From Isoetes taiwanensis (taxonomy: Eukaryota; Streptophyta; Lycopodiopsida; Isoetales; Isoetaceae), in the NCBI GenBank assembly GCA_021234155.1, contig JAJEKV010000057.1:7164623-7228622 (forward strand): a DNA stretch of 64,000 nucleotides, written 5' to 3'. Under the pieces are notes generated by a model. It did no database searches. It was not told where the DNA came from and saw only the letters and a list, made by a program, of their open reading frames with translations. Within the stretch, counting starts at the first letter, position 1. Each line of letters opens with the position of its first letter. This document shows positions 45,501-57,310 of this stretch, in pieces. The position numbers were made by a program, and so were the translations under genes.

Positions 45501-45912
45501 GCTTTTTCGATTATCTTCGGGCACACTAAGCTTATCCGTCCCTAATTGAGAGGCACTCAAAAAAACAGAGCCCAGGTATGTTTTTCTGGCTTCGCCGAAC
45601 TAGTTATTCCTTGCAAGCAATCAACCGAAGTAGCTAATGCCTGGGCAAAAAAATTTCAAGCTCTCACTGCACCTTAGTACAAAAACAGAGAATTTTTTTG
45701 TCCAAACAGGCTAATCTTTTAGTCTAGTACCTCTTAGGCAAGAAATCAAGGATTCGAGGTGTTAGGAAGCTTGGACATGACTGCATTGTTTTGATATGGC
45801 TGAAGATGCCGATTTTCCTCATTTGATCAATTCCAGGAGAAGATTGTAATGGCGCCACCGGTTAGCCAGTTTCCAAAGCAGCTGCCCAACAACAGCAACC
45901 ACCGCTAGTTTT
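45501..45912. other. Spacer between units A and B
   Basis: I see no gene or complete element in this stretch. Confidence 0.5.
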
Positions 45913-46420
45913 CTTGCTCTACCAACAAACAACTATTCCAGAAGTTTTGTACTGTCAAATTTTGCCATCAAAACTTATTTAGAAATGCTAGTTAATTTAC
46001 ATTCCAACCAAAAGTAAAGTCTATGCAAAAACCTCTCTCGAATGACAAGGACGGAAAACCTCTCATCAATAATGATGCTTTTCTAGATAACAAAAAAGAC
46101 TCGCCTGTCAAACATGCTGCCTGCCAAATAATCGAAAAATAGGTCAGTTCAACAGGCACATGATGTAAAATGTAAGAATACATGAAGCCAAAAAAATTGA
46201 AATCGTTGGTTGGAAAATACTGGGTACACCCTATGAATTGCCCTTGACTTGCAATCTAGGAAATATGCCTAGTCCCCCATATTACACTATCAAATAAGGG
46301 CTTGCCCCGTTTTGCAATAAAAACTTACAAATTATTTTACAATGCTGAGAAAAGAACTAGGAATTGTAGCCGTTAGATTATTAGATATGCCTAAAGATGC
46401 CCAAAGCCATCCTCTCCTTA

Positions 46421-47140
46421 ACAATATAGAAGTTGGGTCCGTTATTTTTAGTGGCGTGCATTTTGGTGCCGACGCGTGGCATTAGCCAATAACGCAGAAT
46501 GGAAGTTGGCTTCACGCATTCCGACTGACCGGCTGCACCGGTTAGGGCTTCGTTAGGTTTTATTTTAGGTTTACAGTCGCCGCCATCGCCAGTTCTTCCC
46601 AGATCGCTTAGGTTTTGTTTTAGGTTTACCGGAGTGCTTGCCATCGCCACTTCTTCACAGATCGAGACGGAGTTCTTACTGCGCTTGCCATCGCCATAAC
46701 AGAGCATTTTGAAGCTCGTAATAGGCTCTGTTTTTGATCCAACGCCCAATTTTTCAGAAGAAATGCTTGCCATGGCCTCGGTCTTCAGCCCAATGCCTGC
46801 TCTTCGACCTAGTTTGCATGTATTTTTTACTTCTGCACAGCTAGCAGATCTTTCAAGGTTCGAAAAATCGCAGGTTTATCGCCGGATCCGTTCAAGGGAC
46901 GAAAAATATTCATGAAACCTCGTCGGATCTTGTAAGAATGCTGTAAGTCTGCTGTAAGAATGCCCTATAAATTTGCTGGATCTGCAGAAAGGAAAATAAA
47001 CGTCCCCAACTTCTATATTGTACGGGAATGGAGGTTGGGGCCTCCATTCCGATTTCCAGGTGACCCGCCCCCGGCTAACGCCGGTCGCAGGACCCCACTT
47101 GAAAACCCGGAATGGAGGCCCCAACCTCCATCCCCTATAC
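46421..47140. mobile_element. ~0.7 kb insertion in unit B with inverted repeats
   Basis: Absent from unit A. A perfect 17-bp inverted repeat starts ACAATATAGAAGTTGGG at 46421-46437 and closes at 47005-47021. Immediately right, 47026-47137 is a second hairpin with ~27-bp arms (GGAATGGAGGTTGGGGCCTC) around a ~65-bp loop. CAA flanks both ends, a possible 3-bp target duplication. An internal tandem repeat (ATTTTAGGTTTAC-type units) lies near 46550-46680. A minus-strand frame (46381-46773) has no recognised domain. Class uncertain. Confidence 0.6.
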
Positions 47141-49136
47141 AAATTGTCCCTAAACAGTGGGCAATCCAAAAAATTCTATGTGCTATTTAGAATAGAGTTT
47201 TATTATTAGCTCGATCGCACACTTATTTTTACCAAAGGCCATGAGACCATGATCCCAATTTTTTCTGCCCTCTTTGCATTATCTTTCTATTGTTAAGAAG
47301 CATTTCCTATTCTAGTTTTGATATGCTATAATTAATTTGCTACATAAATTTTAAATAACCTACTAGTTAAGATCTTGAAAAAAAATATGAACTGTTGTTT
47401 CTTCTAAATCCTCCATAGAGATAAATCAATAACATCTTCCGTAGAGATAAATCAATAACCTGCAGCATGCACTATAAATTCGACTGCAAATATTAATTCT
47501 TGAGAACATCTTATTTGCCTTATCTTTTAATTCTTAATAGAATATTTCATTCTGCCCCCTTTTCTTCTTGTAGCTATATATGCCATGTTTTAACTCATGC
47601 ACCTGTAATTCTCTTCGTAACCCTATAAGTTGCTTAGTTTAAGTTCATCTATTTGCTATTTAATTAGGAATAGTAGTCGTTATAGATGTATTGAAGGTTG
47701 TTTATGAACTATCTGCATTAAACTACAAATTTGGATTTTGGCAGAATTGGTCGGTAGGTCGGCCTGAAATCCACACCTAGGTCAGCCTTCTCCGACCTAG
47801 GTCGGTAGGTCGACAAGGTCGATAGGTCGGCCCAACTATGCATAGAATATATGTTCACGGTTTAAGCACATAATGGAAAGCTCCAATTGAAGATCAAAAA
47901 GTACAAATCTAGGCTCTAACCTGTTAGCGCTACTTACCCTGCAAAAAGTAATAAATTCTGATATTCTTCGTCTGGAAAAGATTGCTAGGCAAGACCCAAA
48001 CTGGGTTTAGAATTATTATTGGTATTAAGGCAATGTTGTTTCATTCCACTTTGGATACTTAAGCTGCTATTGCTTGTAATTTTCAGTAATGATGCCTTGC
48101 TTTCTGTAGAGGCAAAAATAATTGCCCAATATGTACGCATAACACTGCTGCTTGTTCATAGGAAGGTTGAATAGAACCCTCACAAAGCGAACGACCATCA
48201 GGAAAGAAGATTCGAAGCTCCAAATAAATTCTCTTGTGCCGCTTCCCTACCAATCAGAGCTCCTCCTTTTGTGAATCAAAGAACGAAACCGGAAAAATTG
48301 TAGGCCCTATAATTTATAAGCCTTACTCTAGAAAGTAAGAGCTTGACATATGCATGTGGGCCTCTTGATTAAGAACTTAAAGAGGCAACAAGCTATGCAA
48401 ACATGGGGCAAAACCATTAGAAAAGTGGAATTTTAACATAGACTACAGTGCTCACTCTAGATGTATGCATTAGTATAAAAACACGAATACACCAATAAAT
48501 CATAGCAAAAGTCATATTGAAAGCATACAAAAATACAAAGGGATCCCCAGTTATTAATGCTAGACATAAATTCATAGAGGGTTTATGACTTGCTAGATCA
48601 AACCTCAGTTGTACTACAGCTTCAAGGTGGCCCTCATCGAGTTCATGAACACCTGTCTGTACTCCTACTAGATAAAAGCTAGAACCAACTAATGACTAGG
48701 TAAATGTTGCTCATACCTAATCTATATCAACTGTGTACATTAATTTCAGCATCCCAAAACTTAGAAAAGGAACATTGCCACATTTCATATTTTTGTTTGG
48801 CATGGCAATGAGAGGTGCATGAGTGGAAATTGCTTGGAGTAAGTTTATTTGTCCAATAAAAGAATGTGGATTAGCCATATCTATTCTGGAACTCCAAGGT
48901 TGTTAAAGCTTTTTGGCATGTTTGGTTAGGGTATGCATATCTTGTGGTTGCTTGCGGAGTCATTAGAATATTGTTATGCCTAAAGCAAATAGGCTACACA
49001 TAATGTGGTTGCTTGCTATTGCACTACCTTCAACAAATTGGCATTTAGGTCTCAATTGCCATGTGCTATCTTAACATGAGAGTTGTCACATGATGGTCTA
49101 TTTGGATTGCTCACTTTAATATTGATACATAATCTT

Positions 49137-49352
49137 CGAGGGATTCACCTTTATTCGGCGTATAATCCAAGAGAGCTCAAGGGATGGGATTTTTTTGAGA
49201 CCATTTTTTGTATGTGTACTTAAGGGTTAGGGATGCTTTTAAGCACTAGTCTAGTGCAAATTCTGTACAGGGAGGAGATCTTTTGCTACCTTTCAAACAC
49301 AAATGCTATATGCTCCTTATGTATAAGTGCATTCCTTGGGGCAGGGCACCAC
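49137..49352. mobile_element. MITE copy in unit B
   Basis: Paralogue of 17873-18082 and family member of the MITE at 9816-10048: GGATTCACCTTT near one end, AAGTGCATTCCTTGGGG at the other. Confidence 0.75.
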
Positions 49353-50747
49353 TTTTATAACATATGTTAAGAAAAATAAAAGAGTAACATTTAAAAAAGT
49401 TATCACATTTTTTAAGCTTGAATGACATGTAATATAGTAATTATGATTGCATTTAATGCTTACAAACTGAGTATTATTTGGCATCACTTTGTCGTATTAG
49501 AACATTGGGACATCGTGAGAGAGCCATAGAGAATCTGAAGAGGGTTTGACAGATTATGAAGGAAACTTAGGATTTTCAAGGGATTTGAGGGAATATAAGG
49601 AATCTTCAAATGTCTCAAGGAATCTTCATGGAATATTATAGAATCCTAGGAAATCTTGAGAAATCCACTTGAACTGATGAAATCTAGGAAAAATTTAAGG
49701 GCATTTGAACACGAGGTAGAAGTAGACACTGGCTCAAGAAATTATGGACAATGCGCTTTTGCATCTTCCATATCCTTTGGGTTACTCAAGTTCTTTGATG
49801 ACACATTTGACATTCCTTGGCTGACTCATTTAGGATTGCCAGTTGAGCTTTTGGTGATGAAGTTTTGACATGTGTACCCGATAGAGTCTTTTGCATGGCA
49901 AATGATGTGTGGCAACTGGACATCCCTCACAATAGTCGGGACGTGCATGGAGAAGCCAAACCTCTCTTTTTCTAATCGATCACAACTAAAGGCGGTCAAC
50001 ACCTCTATTCAATAGGCCAATTGGTCTTCGCGGATGATAAAAATCCAATTCTATTCTATTCTATTCTATATTCACAACAATTTGAGTATCATCCACATGC
50101 TTTTGCTTTGATTAGAATCATTGAAGAAACCCCTCTTTTGCTATGAAATCAAGATGGTATTAATACGGACGAGCTCTGCAGACCATTTTGAGATCTGAAA
50201 ATGTAACATGTTAAAGTCCTATATGTTGTAGATGGAACAATCTATCTATTTAAGGTCCTATATATTGTCCTGCTAATCTTTTAATGCCGACTGCATTTAT
50301 ATGCTACGTCATCATGAGGTCGGATCGATGAGAGATAATGTTCCAAGAAAACTATAGTTAACAATATGATAACGATAACAAACATCTCTCTTTACCGACT
50401 CACTTATTGGTTTAATTTGTATTTGTTCCAAAATAGTGCAAAAGACATCCTTAAACACATGAGATTTTAATTGTCGTGCTTTGGTGATATTTTCTCGAGC
50501 TGGTGTCTAGTTCTACCTCGTGTTCAAATGCCCTTAAAATTTTCTTAGATTTCATTAGTTTAAGTGGATTTCTCAAGATTCTCTAGGATTCTATGATATT
50601 CCATGAAATTTCCTCGAGATCTCTGAAGATTCCTTATATTCCCTCAAATCCCTTGAAAATCCTAAGTTTCCTTCATAATCTGTCAGACTTTCTTCAGATT
50701 CTCTAAGGTTTTCTAAACCATGATGCCGCGATGTTTGAATACGACAA

Positions 50748-52910
50748 CAGGGTTGGAAATTGAAGGGCTGCCCTTACCTTTTTTTTAAGGTCACCCTAAA
50801 AAGTGGACTTTCAAATTGCATGGCATAATATAAATTAGACTTTCATTTGCATTGTTAGCATAAAAGTAACAATGCGCGACCTTAATTTTTTTTTCTCCTT
50901 AAAATACTTAGATGTAACAATGCACTCGAAATATTTAACACATAAAGATTGTATGAACATTAATAAATTTCAGCTCTTCCCGGACTCAACTTACAGTTCT
51001 GAAATTTCATTTTTCAGCAAGAAGCATTGTCTTGTATTCTAGCTGCCTAAGTCGATTCAAAGTTTCTGTATTCGAGTTTGTTTCATGCATTTTGGCTGCT
51101 CAAATGGATTCAGTTGATCCAATCCTGTTGATTCGGGGCATGATTTGACGGATTCGGGGCATGATCTAATGATTCGGGACACAATTTAGAGCCGCACAGT
51201 GATCGACGTTAGAAGTATCGGAGAAAGAAAAGAGGAAAATGTTTTTTCCCAATATCATAAAGCAAGCAAATGAAATTTTTTAGAATCCAAATTTCGGTTG
51301 GCAATATTACTTGCCGCCATGCCAAACCATAATTATAATGCTATAATGTAAATGATGAATTTATTACTATTTATATATATTATTCCTTACTTCTTTCTTT
51401 GATTTCTCCAATTTTTATTTCTCTAGTATATATGGTATCTATATCGTAATAGTACATCCTATATTCGCTACATCCTATATTCGCTACATCCTAGCCATCC
51501 AAATTTGGCATATACCCAAGCACATGCCATGCCACAAAAGCACAACCGTCCAAGCAAAGTCAAGATGGGGTCAAAACCCCATTTCCACGTCAGCCTAAGG
51601 TTGATGAGCAAGTATTCCATTCAAGTCAAGTCCACAAATACACACAAGTAATAACTATAGAAGCCTGTATCACATACAGTTCCAGCAGCACAGCCGCCCT
51701 GAAGCACACCTGTGTTACTACCAAAGGAAAACAGAGAAGGACGTACCCAGATCAAGGGGAAAACCAACCCTGTTCACAAACTGCAGAACAGATTGCTGCA
51801 CCTGCCACAACAGCTCCACAACCTGTGTTACTACCAAAGGAAAATAGAGAAGGACGTACCCAAATGAAGAGAAAAACCAACCCTATTCACAAACTGCAGA
51901 ACACATTGCTGCACCTGCTACAGCAGCTCCACAACACAATAAACAAAAAAATAATATACTGAAGCACGGGGAGTTGAACCTCCTGCCCAAAAGGCAGTTC
52001 CACAAAACCTCAAGATGAAAACCTTAAGCCATGACCTCTTGAAGCCAAATAGAAACACATGTAAGCAGCTGGGAAAAAACGGCTTAAGGAAAAAACGACT
52101 TTATCAGAGCAAGCAGATCAGATTGAAGATTTCGGCTATGGCGGGAACTCCCACTGCCACACAAAAAGCCATAATCCAGAACTCACTACACCTAAACCTC
52201 TGCAAAAACCAAAATGAGAAGAAAGAATGCTTCTGAAGAAAGAAAATAAGGGCTTTTGAGTCTGCCCTGTCGGATTTTGCATGAGTCCTTCTGCCTCTCT
52301 GCCCTGAACCGCCTCTGTGCCTCTCTCCGATTTTGCATGAACTGCTTCTGCCTCTGTGCCAGATTAACTCCGCCAGTGGGTTATGGCCAAGCAGTCAAGC
52401 ATCGCCAAGCAGCCGCCCATCGAAAGCAACTGCCCCTGCATCCGCTCCACGCGCACGGCAGCCCATCGCCACGACTCTACTTCTAAAAATTAACCCTTTG
52501 CCCAAAAAAACCAATACATCCCGTTCGACCATTGCCAAACCAAAACCCAATTTCTGAGTCAGAAAAATACCATTTCTGGATACGAATACATGCCTTAACC
52601 ATGCAAAACCTTAGGTTACACGGTTCCCAAACAACATTTTGGGAACCTAATATATGGTATCTATATCGTAATAGTACAATGGTTGGTTGATACATAATAC
52701 GTATATAATACATATATTTAAAATAGGGGTATAAATGCATGGCTATGCCAAAAGTAGACTTTTTGTTGCATGGCAAATTTTTTTTTGACTTTCATTTTGC
52801 AAGGCTACGGAAAATGTAGACTTGTTTTTTAAGGTCTACTTTTTTTTGGACTTTATTTTGCATGGTTTTTGGGGTCTTGCAAGGTTTGCAACCTTCAAAT
52901 TCCAACCCTG
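50748..52910. mobile_element. Non-autonomous hAT-like transposon, 2163 bp
   Basis: The termini CAGGGTTGGAAATTGAAGG and, inverted, CAGGGTTGGAATTTGAAGG differ at one base. CGACAA flanks both sides (50742-50747 and 52911-52916), compatible with an eroded 8-bp hAT duplication. Unit A lacks it at the corresponding site near 30690, which confirms the boundaries. Subterminal TGGACTTT/GCATGG motifs recur. No transposase is seen; the inside holds a ~113-bp tandem duplication and no recognised gene. Confidence 0.85.
51709..51941 (+). repeat. ~113-bp tandem duplication inside the hAT-like element
   Basis: Two adjacent copies, starting at 51709 and 51822, begin CCTGTGTTACTACCAAAGG and differ by a few substitutions. 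Confidence 0.85.
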
Positions 52911-53780
52911 CGACAAAGTGATGCCAAATAATACTTAGTTTGTAAGCATTAAATGCAATCGTAATTACTATTTACTTGTGAGAAGCTTGGAAGGATGTGC
53001 AACCTCAATAGCTCTCAATGATTCGGAACAAAGGCCTCGAGCTCAATGTTTTAGCTCTCTTAGTTTCTAACGACATTCTCTAAGATATAGGCTTTTAAGT
53101 TCTCTTCATTGTGTGCAATTAATTCTGACGTATTCTTATATATTGATTGTAAGCTTATGTTTTTCCTCTAAATGTTGCAGGCTAGAACATATATCTACTT
53201 TTCTACGATGGAGAATACCTCCTAGGGGGCTTTCCTAATGGAGGGTTTCTAGAGTGTTTAAGTAGATATACTGGATTTGGGGTATTATACTGGTGGGAAC
53301 TCTTTTTGAGTTGTCTGACCTTTCTTTTGTAAATTTGGTCTAAGTATGTCAGTAGATGGTTAAAAAGTAGTAAACTCCCCAACGAAACTACAAGTAGTTT
53401 CATAAATTTGCCCCAAACTTGTTCAAAACACTAAATTTGAGACTGCACCAGTCTCAACAGCACGTTCCTACAGAATGATGGTGGCATCAGGAAAAGCAAT
53501 ATCTATTGTATTCCTAGGAATCATAGTAGAGATCTTGGCACTAGAACCCCTCCCCCTCCCCCATCCCATCCTCCCCTTCCAAAATATAATGTTAATAAAT
53601 ATGGAATGGTTAAGAACGAAGGCGGTCTTCATCAATTGTTATAACCAGTCAATGTTATTATTTCATCAGCCAACATACAATTAATTATCAAGGTACACAT
53701 TTAACTCCAGGTGTTGCATTGCTGTCTTCGGCAGTTGTTCCATTCCATAAAAGAGGGCAATGAAATTACAATTAGTGAGA

Positions 53781-55021
53781 TTTTATAGGTCCAGTCTATC
53801 GACATCTGAATGTCTATGATAAAAGTTTGAGTCTATCTATATATATGTAAATAACAAGGTGCTGCGCACGGAGGGTTGCCCTCCGATGTCCTGAGGGGAT
53901 GTTTGTATAGTCTCTGATGCATAGTGCTCTAAACGCAATCATGAAGTTGCAAGTGCAAAAAGTAGATTTTATTGTGACGTAAAATCAATCCCTCCAAGTT
54001 GAGAATATACAAACCTATTACTCTCGGTGCAACAGTTTTTTGTAGAATTTTTTTTCTCCAAAACAAAAAAACAAAGGAAAATAGCTTTTCTGCCAAGCGC
54101 AGTGTTTGCTCCATTTTTCCCTGGGTGACATTTTAAGCAGATAATGGTTGGGTTTTCAGGGGTGTTTATTCCCTTCTTCATTGACTATAGAGTCATTGAT
54201 TTGTAAAATGCTAATGGTTATCTGAATGGATATTGCTTGAATGGACTTAAATAACATAGAAAGGCGTACAAAATAGATGGCCATCAAGATAATTTATTAT
54301 ATGCACTCCTCAAAGCCTTGCAATCTAGTGCAAAATAAGTATTCTCTCTATTATCTATGTCCTCCTTCCAGGTTCTAGGCTATCAGATCTTATGTTCTAA
54401 AGATTCTAAATGGATGGTGGGTAGTGGCATAATCATGACAGTTGGTTATTCTAGGGGATGGAATCACCAACCGTTGGGATTGCAATCAAATTGACAAGGG
54501 CAACTTTATTTCTAAATGGAAGAGAGCCATTATGGTAAACCTAGGGTTGTAACATCGTTGCAGGAAGTAGCATCTCTTGATCTCAACACAGCATCTATCT
54601 GCTTGTAACTAATATATGCGCTTTAAAAGGAAATAAATCCTCATTGCCGGATCTTGGATAGATTTGGTGAGGATGGGCCTTCACCAATTTCAAAGATAGG
54701 TTCATAAGTTGCCAAGTTTTAAAATTTCAAAACACGATGCAAGGTATTAGACTCCACGCTTACGTGGATATAATGATCATTACGAATTATTACATTTCAT
54801 CCTCATAGGTCATGTATTTAATGATGAAGCCTAGAATAAACAGCAAGTTGAGAAGGCTGCTAAAAGATTCCAACGAAATACTAGGACTGCAGCCTGAAGA
54901 TTATTCAGAACCATATGGACAATTCATTAGAAACTATACATATACACAAAAACTGCAATATAATACATGCTTTGACAAAATGTATGCATAGAACATGGAA
55001 AGCAAATTTGCAAGAAAAAGG
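53781..55021. other. Intergenic, no gene recognised
   Basis: Unique AT-rich sequence. A GC hairpin (GGAGGGTTGCCCTCC) with GTGCTGCGCAC beside it at about 53855-53885 pairs as a dispersed repeat with 4265-4292. Confidence 0.5.
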
Positions 55022-55285
55022 CTACATGTGCCCAGCATTTATCTTCTGAGACAGATCTATGATTTCACCCCTTGCCTTGAGAAGGGCTTCTGTAGTCCTA
55101 TACAACTCTCTCCTTTGCTCTTCATACTTACTCTCCAACTTTTTCAGCTTCTCATCTTTCTCTTCACAAATTCCTTCTAATTTCTTCAACATCTCATTTT
55201 TCTCTTCACAAATTCCTTCTAATTTCTTTAACATCTCGTCTTTCTCTTTACACATTTCTTCTAGCCCTTTTAGACAACTGCGACG
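55022..55285 (-). CDS. Coiled-coil terminal exon, partial gene
   Basis: An open frame follows an acceptor-like GTCGCAG near 55281. It encodes ~85 residues with a threefold 14-residue repeat of the type EKDEMLKKLEGICE, then a charged heptad-like stretch ending ...INAGHM and a stop. It should form a coiled coil. It lies ~250 bp downstream of the thymidylate kinase exons on the same strand but is probably separate, since that protein already ends. Family not recognised; partial. Confidence 0.45.
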   Translation of the reverse strand, partial: RRSCLKGLEEMCKEKDEMLKKLEGICEEKNEMLKKLEGICEEKDEKLKKLESKYEEQRRELYRTTEALLKARGEIIDLSQKINAGHM

Positions 55286-55539
55286 CTACATAATTAAAGA
55301 GCAAGAGATGTAAGTGAAAACATTGGCCCTAAAAACGTCCCTCTGGTCTAAATAAAAAAATAGTGAGTGCCCCATAAAAGATCATTCTATTTTAGCTAAG
55401 ACAAACCCAAAACAGAACCATGCAAACACGTTCTTTCTTTACAGTTGTATAAGTCAGCATATCAGGGAAAAGGTTTAACAGCTGGGTGCACATTGTTAAA
55501 CGTTATAGAGAGCAAAGTACATATTGCAGGGTCTTTCAA

Positions 55540-55990
55540 TTACACACAAGCAAAACTTGCATTCTCCCACAAACTTGATAGTGGAAGTCCATTTTGGCAC
55601 ATGCTGACAACCTTCAAGGACGTCTCTTTCATGGCATTGTGAACATCTTCCGCAGTCCCTCTGGCATCAATATCCTGTTTATGACACACAAGCAATTTAC
55701 ACGATTTGCTATTCCAATACCAGCAGTAAGAAGCATACCATCCACTTTGGCTCATGCAATTGTTGATATTTATCCGCAACCATCTTCTGAAACTCCAATC
55801 GTTCATAACATTCATTTCCATAATCTCCTCTGCTAGCTGCAACCTGAAAGATCATAATATTTAAGTAATCTGCTTTGGCTGATATGAAGCAGCATGAAAC
55901 ACCATTATTTTTTAAATTACCTCTGGTGGAATGTTGAGATAAAAAATCAAGTCTGGCTCTGGAAGTCCAACCTCAGGTGCCTGCCCATAA
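55540..55990 (-). CDS. Thymidylate kinase, last three exons (partial)
   Basis: Three exons join in frame with GT-AG introns: 55990-55921 (starts after TACTACAG; encodes YGQAPEVGLPEPDLIFYLNI), 55843-55739 (VAASRGDYGNECYERLEFQK ... EPKW) and 55674-55540 (DIDARGTAEDVHNAM ... CQNGLPLSSLW, TAA). APEVGLPEPDL, the RGDYGNECYE lid segment and the C-terminal WxxID...EDV...PL..LW pattern are diagnostic of dTMP kinase, which phosphorylates dTMP to dTDP for DNA synthesis. The N-terminal half with the ATP-binding P-loop was not found upstream, so this is a 3' fragment or a gene whose 5' exons lie beyond an insertion. Splice sites and frame are intact. Confidence 0.82.
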
Positions 55991-56149
55991 CTGTAGTAAA
56001 ATACATAAGATGGCATTTCACCAACTACACATGCGCCTAGCAGTGGTAAACCATCTTTCCTCCTTTTAAAGAAATATCCTAACAAACTAAGAATTATCTC
56101 AAGCATGTTATGGAATTATAATGACAAGCATTACCATCAATGACAACAT

Positions 56150-57310
56150 TCAGTCAGTGGCCAAATCGATTTTAATAGATGAATATGTCTTGATTATAAA
56201 CTCGATGAGACTGCATGCAATAGGGCTTGGAGATCTCCTGAGCAAATCCTGAAATAGCTTCTTAGACAATATTTTGAAGTCATTATCAACTGCAAAATCT
56301 GGTTCAGCTTTAGGGTGTTTTAGTTTTGAATCTGCTGCTTCTGATTCATCATCGCTACTAACATAGACAACTTCACTCTTAGCAACTTCACTCTTACAAG
56401 TCAAAGGCGGTTTAGCAGAAAGTTCTTCCTTGACAACATATTTTTCCTTCTCAAAGCTGCTATATTGTTCTTGCTTTACAGACAAAGGGCTAAGTGCATT
56501 CTCTGAAACAAAAGTCCTCTGTTTTTCCTCTGATTTCAAAGAAATGCATGCTTTTCCTAAAAATGCCTGTGCACTATACTCCAAAATCATACTAAGGTAG
56601 TTAGCATACTTACATTCGAATGATTTAAGCTGCTTGATGGCCCTGATTTCATCTTGCATTTTGTCACAGATATATGCAGACCAGTTGAACTTATTGCCAG
56701 TTGAACTTATTGCCTGCGACTTTGATTCTAAACCCAGCTAAGCAGAGGGCAGTAGGGAGACGAAGCATCTGAGATGATTTGATCACTATCCGATCAAATA
56801 TAAATGAAAGCAGCTCTTTGAAAACAGGATCCTGTGCTAGGGAAATATCATAACCAGTTTTTGTGCCTTTGCGAGCAGAAGGCAAAAAGCAAGAATCAAG
56901 GCCCTTAGTGTGAGACTCGCGAGCAGAAGAAATTTCGTAGCCTTCTGCCAGTTACCCAGTCCAGAACATCCTTGATCCACAACGCAACTGACCGTGCATT
57001 TACAGGGAACAAAGGGTTTTTAGCAGTCATCAACATATACTGCAACATATACTCAGTATATCCCACAAACCCACATAAACGAGGGTTTGCCCCCCCGGGG
57101 CAACCCAAAAATGTGCAATAAATAATGGACTTCAACATTCGTCCTGCACTCGTACCTAAATAAAACGATTGTCTCTATTTGCCTTGTGAGGGAAAAAAGG
57201 ATGCCAAAGATGTCGTGCAATAACAAGCTCCAACCTCGATTGCTTGCGCAGCATTCATTCAATAGAGTAATGGTAATAGTTTGAAAGGGTTCTGATTCTC
57301 TGGCTAGCAT
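56150..57310 (-). pseudogene. Unrecognised gene fragment broken by a 16-bp tandem duplication
   Basis: Open blocks on the minus strand read as one protein in pieces: FLGCPGGANPRLCGFVGYTE ... VALWIKDVLDWV (57120-56930), YDISLAQDPVFKELLSFIFD ... AGFRIKVAGNKFNW (56850-56695), then MQDEIRAIKQLKSFECKYAN ... IIKTYSSIKIDLATD (56659-56150), the last with a Lys/Glu/Ser-rich middle. A 16-bp unit (AGTTGAACTTATTGCC) is duplicated at 56683-56698 and 56699-56714, and this shifts the frame between the last two blocks. No domain is recognised. Confidence 0.5.

Larger units (their letters stand above)
45913..53780 (+). repeat. Duplicated unit B with inverted first half
   Basis: 45913-46025 matches 4325-4450 directly. 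46026-~49866 matches unit A's first half inverted. ~49866-53780 matches unit A's second half directly. Removing known insertions leaves about 5 kb in both units. It retains empty sites for gypsy 1 (49825-49829), copia (47459-47463), the Helitron (46342/46343) and gypsy 2 (53704-53708). No gene is supported; it serves as the pre-insertion reference for unit A. Confidence 0.9.

Noticed and set aside
51955-52030. tRNA or tRNA-derived SINE on the minus strand (AGGTTCAACTCC B-box-like)
   Set aside because: A B-box-like and a weak A-box-like motif occur at plausible spacing, but no acceptor stem pairs and no target duplication is seen inside the hAT-like element.
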